In this document: positions 10,882 to 20,668 of the stretch, one piece after another
Layout: each line of letters begins with the position of its first letter
How positions within the stretch are numbered: the first letter of the stretch is position 1
NCBI RefSeq assembly: GCF_001730365.1
Contig: NZ_MIKB01000015.1
Coordinates: 186,001 to 250,000, forward strand
Direction: 5' to 3'
Source of the DNA: Enterococcus quebecensis
GTDB lineage: Bacteria; Bacillota; Bacilli; Lactobacillales; Enterococcaceae
DNA length: 64,000 nucleotides
Position numbers and translations under genes: made by a program
Notes under the pieces: generated by a model
The model's database searches: none
Told to the model about the DNA's origin: nothing
Seen by the model: the letters and a program-made list of their open reading frames with translations, nothing else

Positions 10882-11538
10882 TTATTTCCCTCCTTTCTCA
10901 GTGTTTTTTTTCGTTGGAAGAATTTCTCCACGGTAAATCCACACTTTAACTCCTAATTTTCCGTAAGTTGTGTCTGCTTCTTCCCATGCGTAATCAATAT
11001 CTGCACGCAAAGTGTGAAGTGGAACTGTACCTTCAGAGTAACCTTCTGAACGAGCAATATCAGCACCGTTTAAACGACCTGATACTTGTGTTTTGATACC
11101 TTTAGCGCCTGAACGCATAGTGCGTTGGATCGCTTGTTTTTGAGCACGACGGAAAGCAACACGGTTTTCTAATTGACGTGCAATTCCTTCGCCTACTAAT
11201 TTTGCATCTAAATCTGGTTTTTTGATTTCAACGATGTTGATGTGAACTCTTTTACCAGTTAGTTGATTCAATGATTTTCTAAGGTTTTCGACTTCAGATC
11301 CGCCTTTACCGATAACCATACCTGGTTTAGCTGTGTGGATTGAAATGTTCACACGGTTTGCAGCGCGCTCGATCTCAATTGTAGACACAGCGGCATCAGC
11401 AAGTTTTGTCGCGATAAATTTACGGATTCTTAGATCTTCGTGTAAGAACTCAGCATACTCTTTTTCAGCATACCATTTTGCATCCCAGTCGCGGATGATG
11501 CCTACACGCATTCCTATTGGATGTACTTTTTGACCCAC
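10882..11538 (-). CDS. rpsC: 30S ribosomal protein S3
   Basis: 218 residues; an N-terminal KH domain ([18 protein letters not shown], about residues 72-90) and the C-terminal S3 domain ([17 protein letters not shown]). It forms part of the mRNA entry channel. GTG start (11536-11538) behind GAGGAGG. It is separated from rplV by an unusual 215-bp spacer. Confidence 0.97.
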   Translation of the reverse strand: MGQKVHPIGMRVGIIRDWDAKWYAEKEYAEFLHEDLRIRKFIATKLADAAVSTIEIERAANRVNISIHTAKPGMVIGKGGSEVENLRKSLNQLTGKRVHINIVEIKKPDLDAKLVGEGIARQLENRVAFRRAQKQAIQRTMRSGAKGIKTQVSGRLNGADIARSEGYSEGTVPLHTLRADIDYAWEEADTTYGKLGVKVWIYRGEILPTKKNTEKGGK

Positions 11539-11753
11539 TGATTGTCCCTCCTCTTAATTGTTGAGATTCTTTTTCTTATGATAGAAAAAAGATTTCTCTT
11601 TGAGGTTCGGTAGCCATTGCTGTAACACACAGTGCCTGCTTGACAGAACTGATGTGACACAGTACAAGGTGACTGTAAAGAACATTGTTCTCTTATGATC
11701 CCCTTTATCCTAGGCTCCTCCTCTTATCTAGTGATTCTGTTTAAAGAAACAGA
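11539..11753 (-). other. Long spacer between rplV and rpsC with dyads and a 43-codon frame
   Basis: These two genes are normally almost adjacent. The 215 bp here contain a perfect 7-bp hairpin directly after the rplV stop (TCTGTTT / AAACAGA, 11736-11753), a 9-bp direct repeat TCTTATGAT (11574-11582 and 11691-11699) bracketing about 110 bp, and several smaller dyads. A minus-strand ATG frame of 43 codons (11554-11685) starts MFFTVTLYCVTSVLSS, has no good ribosome binding site and resembles nothing I know, so I do not call it a gene. Confidence 0.55.
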
Positions 11754-12101
11754 TTATTTTTCTGATACAACTACTGTAAGATGACTTGTACGTTTGTTAA
11801 TTGGTGATGCTGAACCTTTTGCACGAGGACGGAAGCGTTTCATTGTTGGTCCTTCGTTGACAAATGCTTCAGATACTACTAAGTTTTCAACGTCTAAGTC
11901 AAAGTTGTTTTCTGCGTTAGCAACTGCTGACATTAAAACTTTTTCAATGATTCCAGCAGATTTGTTTGGTGTGAATTTCAAGATTGAAATTGCATCCGCA
12001 ACGCTTTTACCTCTGATAAGATCGATTACTAAACGTGCTTTACGAGGTGAAGTGCGAACTGTTTTTGCAGTTGCCTTAGCTGATGTAATTTGTTCTGACA
12101 T
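11754..12101 (-). CDS. rplV: 50S ribosomal protein L22
   Basis: 115 residues with [20 protein letters not shown] at the start and the exit-tunnel hairpin [21 protein letters not shown] near the C-terminus, where insertions or deletions cause macrolide resistance; it looks unaltered. Of two in-frame ATGs, the second (12099-12101) has the proper eight-base distance to GGAGG. Confidence 0.95.
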   Translation of the reverse strand: MSEQITSAKATAKTVRTSPRKARLVIDLIRGKSVADAISILKFTPNKSAGIIEKVLMSAVANAENNFDLDVENLVVSEAFVNEGPTMKRFRPRAKGSASPINKRTSHLTVVVSEK

Positions 12102-12122
12102 TTGCATTTCCTCCCCTCAAAA

Positions 12123-12401
12123 TTAACGTCTAGTTTTCTTATCGTCGGCTCCGTGGCCACGATAAGTTCTAGTTGGTGCAAATTCACCTAATTTATGTCC
12201 TACCATGTCTTCTTGAATGTATACTGGAACGTGTTTACGCCCATCATATACAGCAATTGTAAACCCAACAAATTGTGGGAAAATTGTAGAACGGCGAGAC
12301 CAAGTTTTAATTACTTTTTTCTTTTCAGCACCTTCTTGAGCTTCTACTTTTTTCATTAGATGCTCATCGACGAAAGGTCCTTTTTTCAAACTACGACCCA
12401 T
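12123..12401 (-). CDS. rpsS: 30S ribosomal protein S19
   Basis: 92 residues, [20 protein letters not shown], with [20 protein letters not shown] and [17 protein letters not shown]. It sits in the 30S head next to S13. Standard S10 operon position between rplB and rplV. Confidence 0.97.
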   Translation of the reverse strand: MGRSLKKGPFVDEHLMKKVEAQEGAEKKKVIKTWSRRSTIFPQFVGFTIAVYDGRKHVPVYIQEDMVGHKLGEFAPTRTYRGHGADDKKTRR

Positions 12402-12443
12402 GGTGAACCTCCTCTCAAAATGTACGACACATGGTCAAAAAAA

Positions 12444-13274
12444 TTATTTAGTACGACGACGAACGATAAGTTTGTCAGATTTAGCTTTTTTGTTACGAGT
12501 TTTCAAGCCGATAGCTGGTTGACCCCAAGGTGATACTGGAGCTTTACGTCCGATCGGTTGTTTACCTTCACCACCACCGTGTGGGTGATCGTTCGGGTTC
12601 ATTACACTACCACGTACAGTTGGGCGCTTACGCATCCAACGAGAACGTCCGGCTTTACCGATATTGATTAATTCGTGTTGTTCGTTACCAACTGAACCTA
12701 CTGTTGCACGGCAAGTTGCCAAGATCATACGAACTTCTCCTGAGTTCAAACGGATTAATACGTATTTGCCTTCTTTACCAAGTACTTGAGCACTTGTTCC
12801 AGCTGAACGAATCAATTGACCGCCTTTACCAGGTTTCATTTCAATGTTGTGGACAACAGTACCTACTGGAATGTTTTCCAATGGTAATGCGTTCCCTACT
12901 TTAATATCTGCTTCTGGACCTGAAACAAGGCGCATGCCTACTTCCAATCCTTTTGGTGCTAAAATGTATGCTTTAACTCCATCTTCGTAATGTACTAACG
13001 CGATGTTAGCAGAACGATTTGGATCATACTCGATAGTTTTGACAACCGCTACAACGTTATCTTTATTACGTTTGAAGTCGATCATACGGTATTGACGTTT
13101 GTGACCGCCACCTTGATGACGAACAGTAATACGACCGTTGTTGTTACGACCGGCATGGTTTTTTAATGGCGCCAACAACGTTTTTTCCGGTGTTGATGTC
13201 GTGATTTCAGCGAAATCAGATGCTGTCATATTACGACGGCCATTTGTGGTAGGTTTGTACTTTTTAATCGCCAC
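12444..13274 (-). CDS. rplB: 50S ribosomal protein L2
   Basis: 276 residues; contains [19 protein letters not shown] near the N-terminus and the near-catalytic-centre motif [16 protein letters not shown] (histidine near position 229) with the basic tail [10 protein letters not shown]2 is needed for subunit association. The initiator is GTG (13272-13274) behind GGGAGG. Confidence 0.98.
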   Translation of the reverse strand: MAIKKYKPTTNGRRNMTASDFAEITTSTPEKTLLAPLKNHAGRNNNGRITVRHQGGGHKRQYRMIDFKRNKDNVVAVVKTIEYDPNRSANIALVHYEDGVKAYILAPKGLEVGMRLVSGPEADIKVGNALPLENIPVGTVVHNIEMKPGKGGQLIRSAGTSAQVLGKEGKYVLIRLNSGEVRMILATCRATVGSVGNEQHELINIGKAGRSRWMRKRPTVRGSVMNPNDHPHGGGEGKQPIGRKAPVSPWGQPAIGLKTRNKKAKSDKLIVRRRTK

Positions 13275-13313
13275 GTCTTTTTCCCTCCCATTTAATAGTT
13301 AAACATGGTCTGC

Positions 13314-13607
13314 TTATTCAGCAGCATCGAAAATTTGAATTTCTTTTGAATCGTTTGTTAATGTCACAACTGCTTTGCGACGTTTTTTAGTGTATCCAGC
13401 ATGTTTACCCATACGTTTGAATTTAGGACGTACGTTCATGATGTTTACGTTTTTTACTTTAACACCTTCAAAAGCTGATTCTACAGCTTGTTTTACTAAT
13501 GTTTTGTTTGCGCGAGTGTCTACTTCAAAAGTGTATTTCTTTTCGTCCATAGCTAGCATGGATTTTTCAGTGATCACTGGGCGTTTGATTAGATCTAGTA
13601 AGTTCAT
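13314..13607 (-). CDS. rplW: 50S ribosomal protein L23
   Basis: 97 residues, [20 protein letters not shown], with [21 protein letters not shown]23 is the docking site for trigger factor and SRP at the tunnel exit. Its ATG overlaps the rplD stop by one base. Confidence 0.97.
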   Translation of the reverse strand: MNLLDLIKRPVITEKSMLAMDEKKYTFEVDTRANKTLVKQAVESAFEGVKVKNVNIMNVRPKFKRMGKHAGYTKKRRKAVVTLTNDSKEIQIFDAAE

Positions 13608-14230
13608 TATGCAAGCACCTCCTCAATTTGAGTAAGAGCAGTTTGTGTTGCCAATACTTTAGTATTAGAAACGATATCTAGAACACTTACGTTATCAGAA
13701 GTTACTACAGAAACGTTTGGTAGATTACGTGCAGACAACGCTGCAAAATCATTTCCTGCTTCTAAAACAACTAATACTTTCGTATCGATAGATAAGTTTG
13801 TAAGAACTTGTTTGAATTCTTTTGTTTTTGGTGCATCGAAGCTTAACGCATCAACAGCAACCAAGTTGTTTTCAGCAACTTTATCTGACAATACAGATTT
13901 CATTGCTAAACGACGAACTTTTTTAGGAAGTTTGTAGCTGTAAGAACGCGGTGTTGGTCCGAAGACTACGCCACCTCCACGCCATTGTGGTGAACGAATT
14001 GAACCTTGACGAGCACGTCCAGTTCCTTTTTGACGCCATGGTTTACGGCCGCCGCCACGAACTTCTCCGCGGTGTTTTACTGAGTGTGTGCCTTGTCTTA
14101 ATGAAGCGCGTTGCATGATGATTGCATCGTAGACAACTGTTTCATTTGGTTCGATTCCAAAAATCTCTTCGTTTAAAGTGATTTCACCATTTTGAGTTCC
14201 ATCTTGTTTAAATAATGCTACATTCGGCAT
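13607..14230 (-). CDS. rplD: 50S ribosomal protein L4
   Basis: 207 residues. The extended loop [20 protein letters not shown] (about 60-80) lines the exit tunnel and is a macrolide-resistance hot spot; it looks wild type. In some bacteria L4 also represses its own operon through the S10 leader. The stop codon overlaps the rplW start. Confidence 0.97.
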   Translation of the reverse strand: MPNVALFKQDGTQNGEITLNEEIFGIEPNETVVYDAIIMQRASLRQGTHSVKHRGEVRGGGRKPWRQKGTGRARQGSIRSPQWRGGGVVFGPTPRSYSYKLPKKVRRLAMKSVLSDKVAENNLVAVDALSFDAPKTKEFKQVLTNLSIDTKVLVVLEAGNDFAALSARNLPNVSVVTSDNVSVLDIVSNTKVLATQTALTQIEEVLA

Positions 14231-14255
14231 TCCTTAGTTCCTCCTTTCTCTACGC

Positions 14256-14885
14256 TTATTTAGCTTTCACAGCTGATTTGATTGTGATTAATGATTTTTT
14301 CGCTCCAGGAATGTTACCTTTGATCATGATTACATTTCTTTCAGCGTCCACTTTAACAATTTCAAGGTTTTGAATTGTTACGCGGTTGCCACCCATACGG
14401 CCAGCAAGTTTTTTATTTTTAAATACACGGTTAGGTGCTACTGGACCCATTGACCCAGGACGACGGTGGTAACGAGAACCGTGAGACATTGGTCCGCGGC
14501 TTTGTCCGTGACGTTTGATAACGCCTTGGAATCCTTTACCTTTCGAAGTTCCTGTAACATCAATAATGTCTCCTGCTTGGAAAACATCTACCTTAATTTC
14601 TTTACCTACTTCATATTCTCCCAGCTCAACATTTTTGAATTCCTTAATGAAGCGCTTAGGAGCCGTGTTTGCTTTTGCAACATGACCTTTCGCAGGTTTG
14701 TTCGATAAAACTTCACGTTTGTCTTGGTAACCGATTTGGATAGCTTCGTATCCGTCAGTTTCAATAGTTTTTACTTGTAAAACTACGTTTGGCGTAGCTT
14801 CAACTACTGTTACTGGAATTAATTCACCAGACTCAGTAAAGATTTGTGTCATTCCCACTTTTTTTCCTAAGATTCCTTTGGTCAT
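14256..14885 (-). CDS. rplC: 50S ribosomal protein L3
   Basis: 209 residues, [20 protein letters not shown] at the N-terminus and the extended loop [18 protein letters not shown] that reaches towards the peptidyl transferase centre. Linezolid-associated L3 changes map to this loop; nothing abnormal was recognised. Confidence 0.97.
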   Translation of the reverse strand: MTKGILGKKVGMTQIFTESGELIPVTVVEATPNVVLQVKTIETDGYEAIQIGYQDKREVLSNKPAKGHVAKANTAPKRFIKEFKNVELGEYEVGKEIKVDVFQAGDIIDVTGTSKGKGFQGVIKRHGQSRGPMSHGSRYHRRPGSMGPVAPNRVFKNKKLAGRMGGNRVTIQNLEIVKVDAERNVIMIKGNIPGAKKSLITIKSAVKAK

Positions 14886-14909
14886 GAGTACACCTCCATC
14901 ATCTTGATT

Positions 14910-15218
14910 TTATAGTTTGATTTCAATATTTACACCAGATGGTAAGTCAAGCTTCATTAAAGCATCAACTGTTTTTGGTGTTGGGTTCACAATGTCGATT
15001 AGACGTTTGTGAGTACGCATTTCGAATTGTTCGCGAGAATCTTTGTATTTATGAGTCGCACGAATAACTGTGTAAAGCGAGCGTTCTGTTGGTAATGGAA
15101 TTGGTCCTGACACGTCAGCTCCAGTTCTTTTTGCTGTTTCCACAATTTTATCCGCTGATTGATCTAAAATACGGTGTTCATACGCTTTTAAACGGATACG
15201 AATTTTTTGTTTTGCCAT
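14910..15218 (-). CDS. rpsJ: 30S ribosomal protein S10
   Basis: 102 residues, [21 protein letters not shown]10 (NusE) is both a ribosomal protein and a transcription antitermination factor. GGAGG lies seven bases before the ATG at 15216-15218; the frame is open a little further upstream, but without a ribosome binding site. First gene of the S10 operon. Confidence 0.96.
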   Translation of the reverse strand: MAKQKIRIRLKAYEHRILDQSADKIVETAKRTGADVSGPIPLPTERSLYTVIRATHKYKDSREQFEMRTHKRLIDIVNPTPKTVDALMKLDLPSGVNIEIKL

Positions 15219-15391
15219 CTTGTTCCCTCCTTCGCCTATTTTGAAAGTAGACATAGCTCCACGAAAATTTTTCCGTCACGCTCGTTCGTGGCAAAGCGTC
15301 CGGGCGTGTCGCAACCTCTCGTTTCTTAGCCGGTAGATCAAAAGCTTGATTTACCAATGCTTTTTACACTTCTGTAAATAGCACCTTTGTA
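15219..15391 (-). promoter_or_regulatory. S10 operon 5' leader
   Basis: About 165 nt are transcribed between the promoter and rpsJ. The leader contains a stem CCACGAA / TTCGTGG (15259-15265 with 15285-15291) and other GC-rich dyads in an otherwise AT-rich region, which suggests a regulatory RNA. Feedback by L4 through such leaders is known from other bacteria; I could not recognise a specific L4 site. Confidence 0.55.
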
Positions 15392-15420
15392 AGTATATTA
15401 CAGAAACACTGCAATAGCAA
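15392..15420 (-). promoter_or_regulatory. S10-spc-alpha operon promoter
   Basis: On the minus strand TTGCTA (15415-15420) and TATACT (15392-15397) are 17 bp apart. It is the only strong promoter upstream of rpsJ and would drive the whole ribosomal gene cluster. Confidence 0.85.
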
Positions 15421-15526
15421 GGATTTTTTTCGAAAAACCAACTCTTTTTTTATCTTTTTTTCATGAGGTGAATATCTTTTTTAACTTCTTTTGTTCATTT
15501 AAAGAAAATTAAATAGACAGCGTCTT

Positions 15527-15565
15527 AAAAAAGTGAGTCCATAAACTATGGAACTCACTTTTTTT
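15527..15565 (-). terminator. Terminator after the LPXTG protein gene
   Basis: A stem GTGAGT..CCAT / ATGG..ACTCAC (15533-15558) is flanked by A-runs and T-runs on both sides, so it can act in both directions. It lies about 30 bp after the adhesin stop and keeps that transcript out of the S10 operon promoter. Confidence 0.85.
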
Positions 15566-15591
15566 GGGAGGCTTTCTGTTTTTAATCAAGC

Positions 15592-17376
15592 CTATTTAAA
15601 GGGTATTTCATTTATTTTCACGAAACGATAGCAACACATGTAACTGCCAAGTACATATAACAACCAAAAAAGAGCAGTTAAACTTGTTACCTTCTCCCCA
15701 GTGTTAGGTAATTTCTTCTGTTTCTCTGCTGTTTTGTCTATTGGTTTCATTAGTTTCTCTTTTTTCCCAGACTGCACCGGCGTTTCATGTTCCGCTGTTA
15801 TTCCCTCTGGATCAAAATGTTCATCCTCTTTAGATCCTGTTTCTTCCTTTATATAGGTGTTAATGATAGTTGAGTCTTGAATGCTGGATTCGTAGTGAGG
15901 AACAGGTTCTTCCGACACCGTATACTGATAGAGATTCCCCTCTCCATCATATTTCTCAAGATCTTCAAAAGCATATAACCATTGCCCTTCTTCAGATGAG
16001 ATGACTTCTTGTTTAGCTATTTTCATTCCATTTCGCAGTAAATTCACTATAATGCTTTCTGGTCGTTTTTGATTTGCATTATTATCATCTACCCAAACTT
16101 TTTCACCACGAAACACTGTCGGCGTGTCATCTCTTTCATTTCCAACAGCTAATAGGATCCCTTTTTCATTTCCCGATTGAATGCTGAACCAATACTCCTG
16201 TTCAGAATCAAAAATCACATTTGCGGGAGCAGCTGTTTCTTTTATATAATATGTCCCTTCAGGTAAATCCGTTACTAACACTTCACCAGTTTCATTCGTT
16301 ACTAAATCATCTGCTAAAAGCGTGTTATTGGCGGTATATAAGGAGAATGTCACGTTCTTGATTCGTTCATCTGGCTGTCCTACCACATATTTAATAATTT
16401 TCAATTCACTTTTTTTAGGCAACTCACCAATTATTTCTCCGCCGTAGGAAATGTTTGTGACCGTCGCTCCACTTGAATCCTCCACAACACCGGACAAATC
16501 ATTATAATCAAGTTTATAGTAGTTATCAAAACTTTCCAACATATGCCCAAATTCAGTGATTTCTGCTTCATAATAGACAATCAAATTTTTCTTCGACAAA
16601 AATCCGCCTGAAATTTCAATATCTAATCCTGTTTTTTCAAGCTTGATGGATCCATAACCACTGTCATTAAATTCTTCTGCAGTGAACGTTTGTCCATTTG
16701 AAAAACGTAGTTCTAGCACCTTGTCTTTCATCACCATTCCTTGTCCGAATTTATCTGTTAAGCGAATAGGTTGATCCGGTAGTTCTTGTTCATTGATATT
16801 AAAATTCAAAAACCAACGGATCGTTGAAGGATCCTCCGGCAATATGTCTCCTGTTTTATAGAAGAAAATATCTGGTGTTTCTCCACCGCCTTCTGGGTTA
16901 TGAATGGTCACTGTTTTAGAGGGGATCGTTTCTTTTCCGAAATTAGTCGTTACTTCTTTCGACTCTCCCGATTCCACCCCTTGCGCTTGGGCAGTAACAA
17001 CGAATTTCCCTCGTATATTCAATAATTTTTCTACGGTATCATTAAATACAATTTGAATTTGGTCATCTACTACATGAACCATACCAAAACTAGTACCATT
17101 CGCATCTTTTAAAGGAAAATCTGTATGAAACCCTCTTAATTCCGGTGGCAACGTCAAGGTTAAAGTATCACCACTTTTCAAATCATATTCTTCTTTCTCA
17201 CTAAACTCAAACGATAGTTTTAGATTTTGACCTACTTGCACTTCTTCTTTATCAAAAGTAAAGTCATCTATAAACTTTTGACTTGAAAGCTCCTGCGCTC
17301 TACTCAAAGTACTTAACGAAAACAATCCAACAAACAGCACTAAAATAGTTACTAAACCGATAATTTTTTTAAACAT
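15592..17376 (-). CDS. LPXTG-anchored surface adhesin with SpaA and Cna-B domains
   Basis: 594 residues. A signal peptide (MFKKIIGLVTILVLFVGLFS, cleavage probably near SRAQE) is followed by an N-terminal region (about 30-325) resembling the Ig-like ligand-binding domains of MSCRAMM adhesins, a SpaA-type repeat (about 330-420), a Cna-B-type repeat (about 425-515) and a hydrophilic Lys/Glu-rich wall-spanning stretch. At the C-terminus are LPNTG (about 556-560), a hydrophobic segment and a short basic tail: a sortase signal. The start at 17374-17376 has AAGGAG six bases upstream; the frame continues seven codons further without such a site. The ligand is unknown; collagen or another matrix protein is an inference from the family. 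It lies between the inositol and ribosomal operons with its own terminator. Confidence 0.88.
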   Translation of the reverse strand: MFKKIIGLVTILVLFVGLFSLSTLSRAQELSSQKFIDDFTFDKEEVQVGQNLKLSFEFSEKEEYDLKSGDTLTLTLPPELRGFHTDFPLKDANGTSFGMVHVVDDQIQIVFNDTVEKLLNIRGKFVVTAQAQGVESGESKEVTTNFGKETIPSKTVTIHNPEGGGETPDIFFYKTGDILPEDPSTIRWFLNFNINEQELPDQPIRLTDKFGQGMVMKDKVLELRFSNGQTFTAEEFNDSGYGSIKLEKTGLDIEISGGFLSKKNLIVYYEAEITEFGHMLESFDNYYKLDYNDLSGVVEDSSGATVTNISYGGEIIGELPKKSELKIIKYVVGQPDERIKNVTFSLYTANNTLLADDLVTNETGEVLVTDLPEGTYYIKETAAPANVIFDSEQEYWFSIQSGNEKGILLAVGNERDDTPTVFRGEKVWVDDNNANQKRPESIIVNLLRNGMKIAKQEVISSEEGQWLYAFEDLEKYDGEGNLYQYTVSEEPVPHYESSIQDSTIINTYIKEETGSKEDEHFDPEGITAEHETPVQSGKKEKLMKPIDKTAEKQKKLPNTGEKVTSLTALFWLLYVLGSYMCCYRFVKINEIPFK

Positions 17377-17620
17377 AATTTTCTCCTTAGTTGTCATTCA
17401 ACAAACTTAAAAATTTTTCATTATGTTTACCCCAACTTTTTTTCACTCAATTCTTCTACCCGTTTCCTCCCATTCTATTTTCGATTCATAGCAACAACGA
17501 AACTATTATAACATAATACAATTTTAACTATACATTTTAATATTTTTTTAATACATTTATCATAAAAAAACTAATTATATTATCTTTAATCACTTGTTCT
17601 ACTAGAATATGAGACAAGCA
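17377..17620. other. AT-rich upstream region of the adhesin gene
   Basis: No gene is seen. On the minus strand a TATAAT box (17505-17510) with no clear -35 partner is the best candidate promoter for the adhesin, giving a 5' UTR of about 120 nt. The rest is AT-rich sequence with T- and A-runs. Confidence 0.4.
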
Positions 17621-17692
17621 AAAAAACATCTTTATCCCCACATGAATTGAATTACTTAAAATACAATTCATGTAGAAAGAAAGATGTTTTAT
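17621..17692 (-). terminator. Long-stem terminator at the end of the inositol operon
   Basis: An outer stem AACATCTTT / AAAGATGTT (17625-17633 with 17680-17688) encloses an inner stem CATGAATTG / CAATTCATG (17641-17649 with 17664-17672). On the minus strand it ends in a run of T. It lies about 80 bp past the EIIB-like gene. Confidence 0.85.
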
Positions 17693-17771
17693 TCAGTCTA
17701 TTTCCCGATTTATTCGTTTCATATCTATAATGAGGATACTTTTTCTATTACTTCAGATTTATATTTAGCTC

Positions 17772-18077
17772 TTAAAGTGCACTAATGATCTTTTCAACAT
17801 TCATATATTGAAAGTCTTCTGGTTTAATAAATACAATTTCAGAAGTGCATTTTTTTTGATCAATGATTTTTTGTATTTTCTCTTTGTGACGTGCTACTTG
17901 TGGTGTTAAAAGAAGTACATCATAATTTTTAAAGTCAAGCTTCTCTTGTACCCTGCTTACTGGAGCATAGTCAATCACATAGTTCAAACGCTTTTCTTTT
18001 ATCGTTTCAAGAATTTTTGATACTAATAAAGATGCGCTAATTCCCGCTTCACAGATAATTAAAATAGTCTTTTCCAT
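17772..18077 (-). CDS. Orphan PTS EIIB-like protein (lactose/cellobiose family)
   Basis: 101 residues, the size of a free-standing EIIB of the lactose/cellobiose (chitobiose) PTS family. Near the N-terminus ILIICEAGISASLLVSKI places Cys9 at the phosphorylation position followed by the phosphate-binding loop. It is the last gene of the inositol operon, 53 bp after the symporter gene, with AGGAGG before its ATG. No EIIA or EIIC gene is in the window, and inositol uptake here appears to be by a sodium symporter, so the role is unclear: it could carry a phosphorylation-dependent signal from the PTS to the symporter or regulator, or serve a PTS encoded elsewhere. Confidence 0.75.
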   Translation of the reverse strand: MEKTILIICEAGISASLLVSKILETIKEKRLNYVIDYAPVSRVQEKLDFKNYDVLLLTPQVARHKEKIQKIIDQKKCTSEIVFIKPEDFQYMNVEKIISAL

Positions 18078-18130
18078 GATAATCCTCCTGTCCTTTTATA
18101 AATAATTCTCAAACGAATCGAAACTAGCAA

Positions 18131-19732
18131 TTATTTCAAGCTAGCGAATCCCATTGGGGAAAAGGCGATATAAGTTAGAACAACAATCCCGACTAATATA
18201 ACAGATGCAACTTTTGTATAACGCCATGGTTTAATATCCACTTTTGTATCAAAGGACGCCAACACAAAGTTTCCATCTGGTTTCCACTTAGAGATTGCCA
18301 ACATAATTAAGACATCTAAGAAGAATAAGATGCTCAATACGTATAAGAAGTGAATGTCTTTTAAAAAGAATTTTGATAACGCATATAAAACGATATGGAT
18401 TGCAATCGTTGATTTCGCTGCAATCGCTGTCGCTTTTTTTGAATAAAAGGCAAACAGAATAATCACTAAGAGCGGCATATTATACAAACCATTAAACTCT
18501 TGTACAAATTGATATAACCCTGCTGGAGCAAATGAAATGAATGGTGCTACAATAACCGAAATGACACCAACTATTATAGTAACAATTTTCCCTGCCCGTG
18601 CAATTTGTTGATCATCTGCTTCTTTGTTAATTACTGGTTTGTAAAAATCTAAAGAAAATAGCGTTGCCGTAGCATTTAAAGCACCTGCAAAAGAAGAGAG
18701 TATCGCTCCGAAAATAACTGCGGCAAAAACACCAAACAACACTTGCGGCAATACTTCTGTTACTAAATACGGATAGGCATTATCAGGGTTGTTCATCAAT
18801 GCATCACCGAAAATATTACGAGCGACAATCCCTGGAAATACTAGGAATAATGCACCAAACACTTTAAAAATCCCTACCAAGAATGTTCCTTTTTGCGCTT
18901 CAGCCAAATTTTTTCCAGACAAAGCTTTTTGAACGATCATTTGATTTGTACACCAGAAATATAAATTATTGAACAGCATTCCTGTAAGTAATGTTGGCCA
19001 AGGTACAATCGCTGAGTCAATCGCACCAACAGAATTCAGCAGCCAAGGCGTGTGATCAACAATATAATCAAGCCCTCCGATAAAATTGCCCTCTCCTAAC
19101 TTCATCACGCCTAGAATCGGCACCAACAATCCGCAAAGCAACAGCCCTACGCCATAGACCGTATCACTATTTGCACTTAATGATAAGCCACCAATCAGTA
19201 AATATAAAATACCGATAACACCAATAATCAAGGCAACTAAAATAATAGCGACAATTGGACGAACACCTAATAGTTCATCGATATGAAAAATTTTATTGAA
19301 TACTAATGATCCGGAATATAAAACAACCGGTAAAAAGGAGATCATGTACGTAACAATAAACAAGATCGAAATAATTCTTTTCGTTACGGTATCATAACGA
19401 ATTTCGATAAAATCAGACACCGTATTAATTCCATATTTAAAATACTTTGGTAAAAAAACGACTGCCAATGCCACAATTGCAATTGCTGCTGTCACTTCCC
19501 AAGCCATTACCTCCATACCAGCATGATAACTTTGGCCGTTTTGTCCAACGATTTGTTCTGTAGACAAGTTGGTCATAATAATCGATCCAGCAATTGGCAA
19601 CGCCGTCAGGCTTCTTCCTCCCATGAAGAAGCCTTCAGACCCTGATGTATCTACACCTCTTGAACGGCTATAAGCAAACAACCACACACATGCTACAATT
19701 ACGATAAAACTAATGAGAGAAAATATATTCAT
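18131..19732 (-). CDS. Sodium:solute symporter (SSS) family, probable myo-inositol transporter
   Basis: 533 residues with about 14 hydrophobic segments. The N-terminal half has the SSS features GGRSLTALPIAGSIIMTNLS and TEQIVGQNGQSYHAG, which form the sodium- and substrate-binding core of SGLT-like transporters; the family includes vertebrate SMIT inositol and SGLT glucose carriers. Its place between iolE and the EIIB gene in a full inositol operon makes inositol the likely substrate. This differs from Bacillus, where the main inositol importer IolT is a major facilitator protein. Start ATG behind AGGCGGG. Confidence 0.85.
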   Translation of the reverse strand: MNIFSLISFIVIVACVWLFAYSRSRGVDTSGSEGFFMGGRSLTALPIAGSIIMTNLSTEQIVGQNGQSYHAGMEVMAWEVTAAIAIVALAVVFLPKYFKYGINTVSDFIEIRYDTVTKRIISILFIVTYMISFLPVVLYSGSLVFNKIFHIDELLGVRPIVAIILVALIIGVIGILYLLIGGLSLSANSDTVYGVGLLLCGLLVPILGVMKLGEGNFIGGLDYIVDHTPWLLNSVGAIDSAIVPWPTLLTGMLFNNLYFWCTNQMIVQKALSGKNLAEAQKGTFLVGIFKVFGALFLVFPGIVARNIFGDALMNNPDNAYPYLVTEVLPQVLFGVFAAVIFGAILSSFAGALNATATLFSLDFYKPVINKEADDQQIARAGKIVTIIVGVISVIVAPFISFAPAGLYQFVQEFNGLYNMPLLVIILFAFYSKKATAIAAKSTIAIHIVLYALSKFFLKDIHFLYVLSILFFLDVLIMLAISKWKPDGNFVLASFDTKVDIKPWRYTKVASVILVGIVVLTYIAFSPMGFASLK

Positions 19733-19756
19733 AACTATCCCGCCTCTTTTTAGATT

Positions 19757-20650
19757 TTATATACTCGTGATTTCATGAATATACTTTCTCGCCTTGACTG
19801 CATATTCAAAAGGATTAGCTTTTGATGGATCTTGTTCTGCTTCTACTATGATCCAACCACTATAGCCGCTTTTTTCAATCGCTTCCCAAATCGGACTAAA
19901 ATCAATCATCCCGTCTCCTGGAACAGTAAACGCTCCTGCTTTGACTCCATTTAGAAAACTTTGTTCCGTGGTCTTAACTTGTTTTGCAACATCTTCTCGA
20001 ATATCTTTAAAATGAATATGTTTGATTCGTTTTTGATGTTTTTGGTAGATAGAAATAGGGTCTTCTCCGGAAAAAACTAAGTGACCTGTATCAAAAAGCA
20101 ACGATACTTTTTCTGGATCAGTCAATTCCATTAAACGATCAATTTCTTCTGTAGTTTGAACCCCTGTCCCCATATGATGATGGTAAACGATCGTCATACC
20201 TTTGGCGTTCGCTAATTCTCCTAAACGCTCTAATCCTGTAGCTAACCTTTGCCAATCCTCATCTGAAAAAACTGGTTTATCTTTAAATAGCGGTGTCTCC
20301 ATTTGCCCCTGAATGCTATGCCCTTGCTCAGAAACAACAATTACTTTCGCTCCCATCTGGTGCAAAAAATTCATATGATCAGTAAATGCTTGTTCCGTTT
20401 CTTCATAAGGTTTTGTTGTTAAAAAGGCACTAAACCACGCACTCGCTACTGATAACCCTCTGATATCAAGATAAGGTTTTAATTTTTCTGGATCTTTCGG
20501 ATACTTATTACCGATCTCCGTTCCTGTATATCCTGCTAAGGCCATTTCACTGATACATTGTTCAAAGCTGTTTTCTTTACCTAATTCCGGCATATCATCG
20601 TTCGTCCAAGCAATCGGTGCGATACCTAGACAGATTTCTTGCTGATTCAT
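19757..20650 (-). CDS. iolE: Inosose dehydratase (2-keto-myo-inositol dehydratase)
   Basis: 297 residues of the xylose-isomerase-like TIM-barrel family. It removes water from scyllo-inosose (2-keto-myo-inositol) to give the diketone used by IolD. Visible features are the N-terminal GIAPIAWTNDDMPELG, typical of IolE, and metal-ligand motifs EIGNKYP, VYHHHMGTG, LLFDTGHL and HIHFKDI. The gene follows two dehydrogenase genes that make its substrate. Confidence 0.93.
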   Translation of the reverse strand: MNQQEICLGIAPIAWTNDDMPELGKENSFEQCISEMALAGYTGTEIGNKYPKDPEKLKPYLDIRGLSVASAWFSAFLTTKPYEETEQAFTDHMNFLHQMGAKVIVVSEQGHSIQGQMETPLFKDKPVFSDEDWQRLATGLERLGELANAKGMTIVYHHHMGTGVQTTEEIDRLMELTDPEKVSLLFDTGHLVFSGEDPISIYQKHQKRIKHIHFKDIREDVAKQVKTTEQSFLNGVKAGAFTVPGDGMIDFSPIWEAIEKSGYSGWIIVEAEQDPSKANPFEYAVKARKYIHEITSI

Positions 20651-20668
20651 TTATTTTTTCGCCCCTTT

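Noticed and set aside
11554-11685. 43-codon minus-strand frame between rplV and rpsC
   Set aside because: Weak and distant Shine-Dalgarno sequence, Cys/Ser-rich unfamiliar product; kept only as part of the spacer observation.
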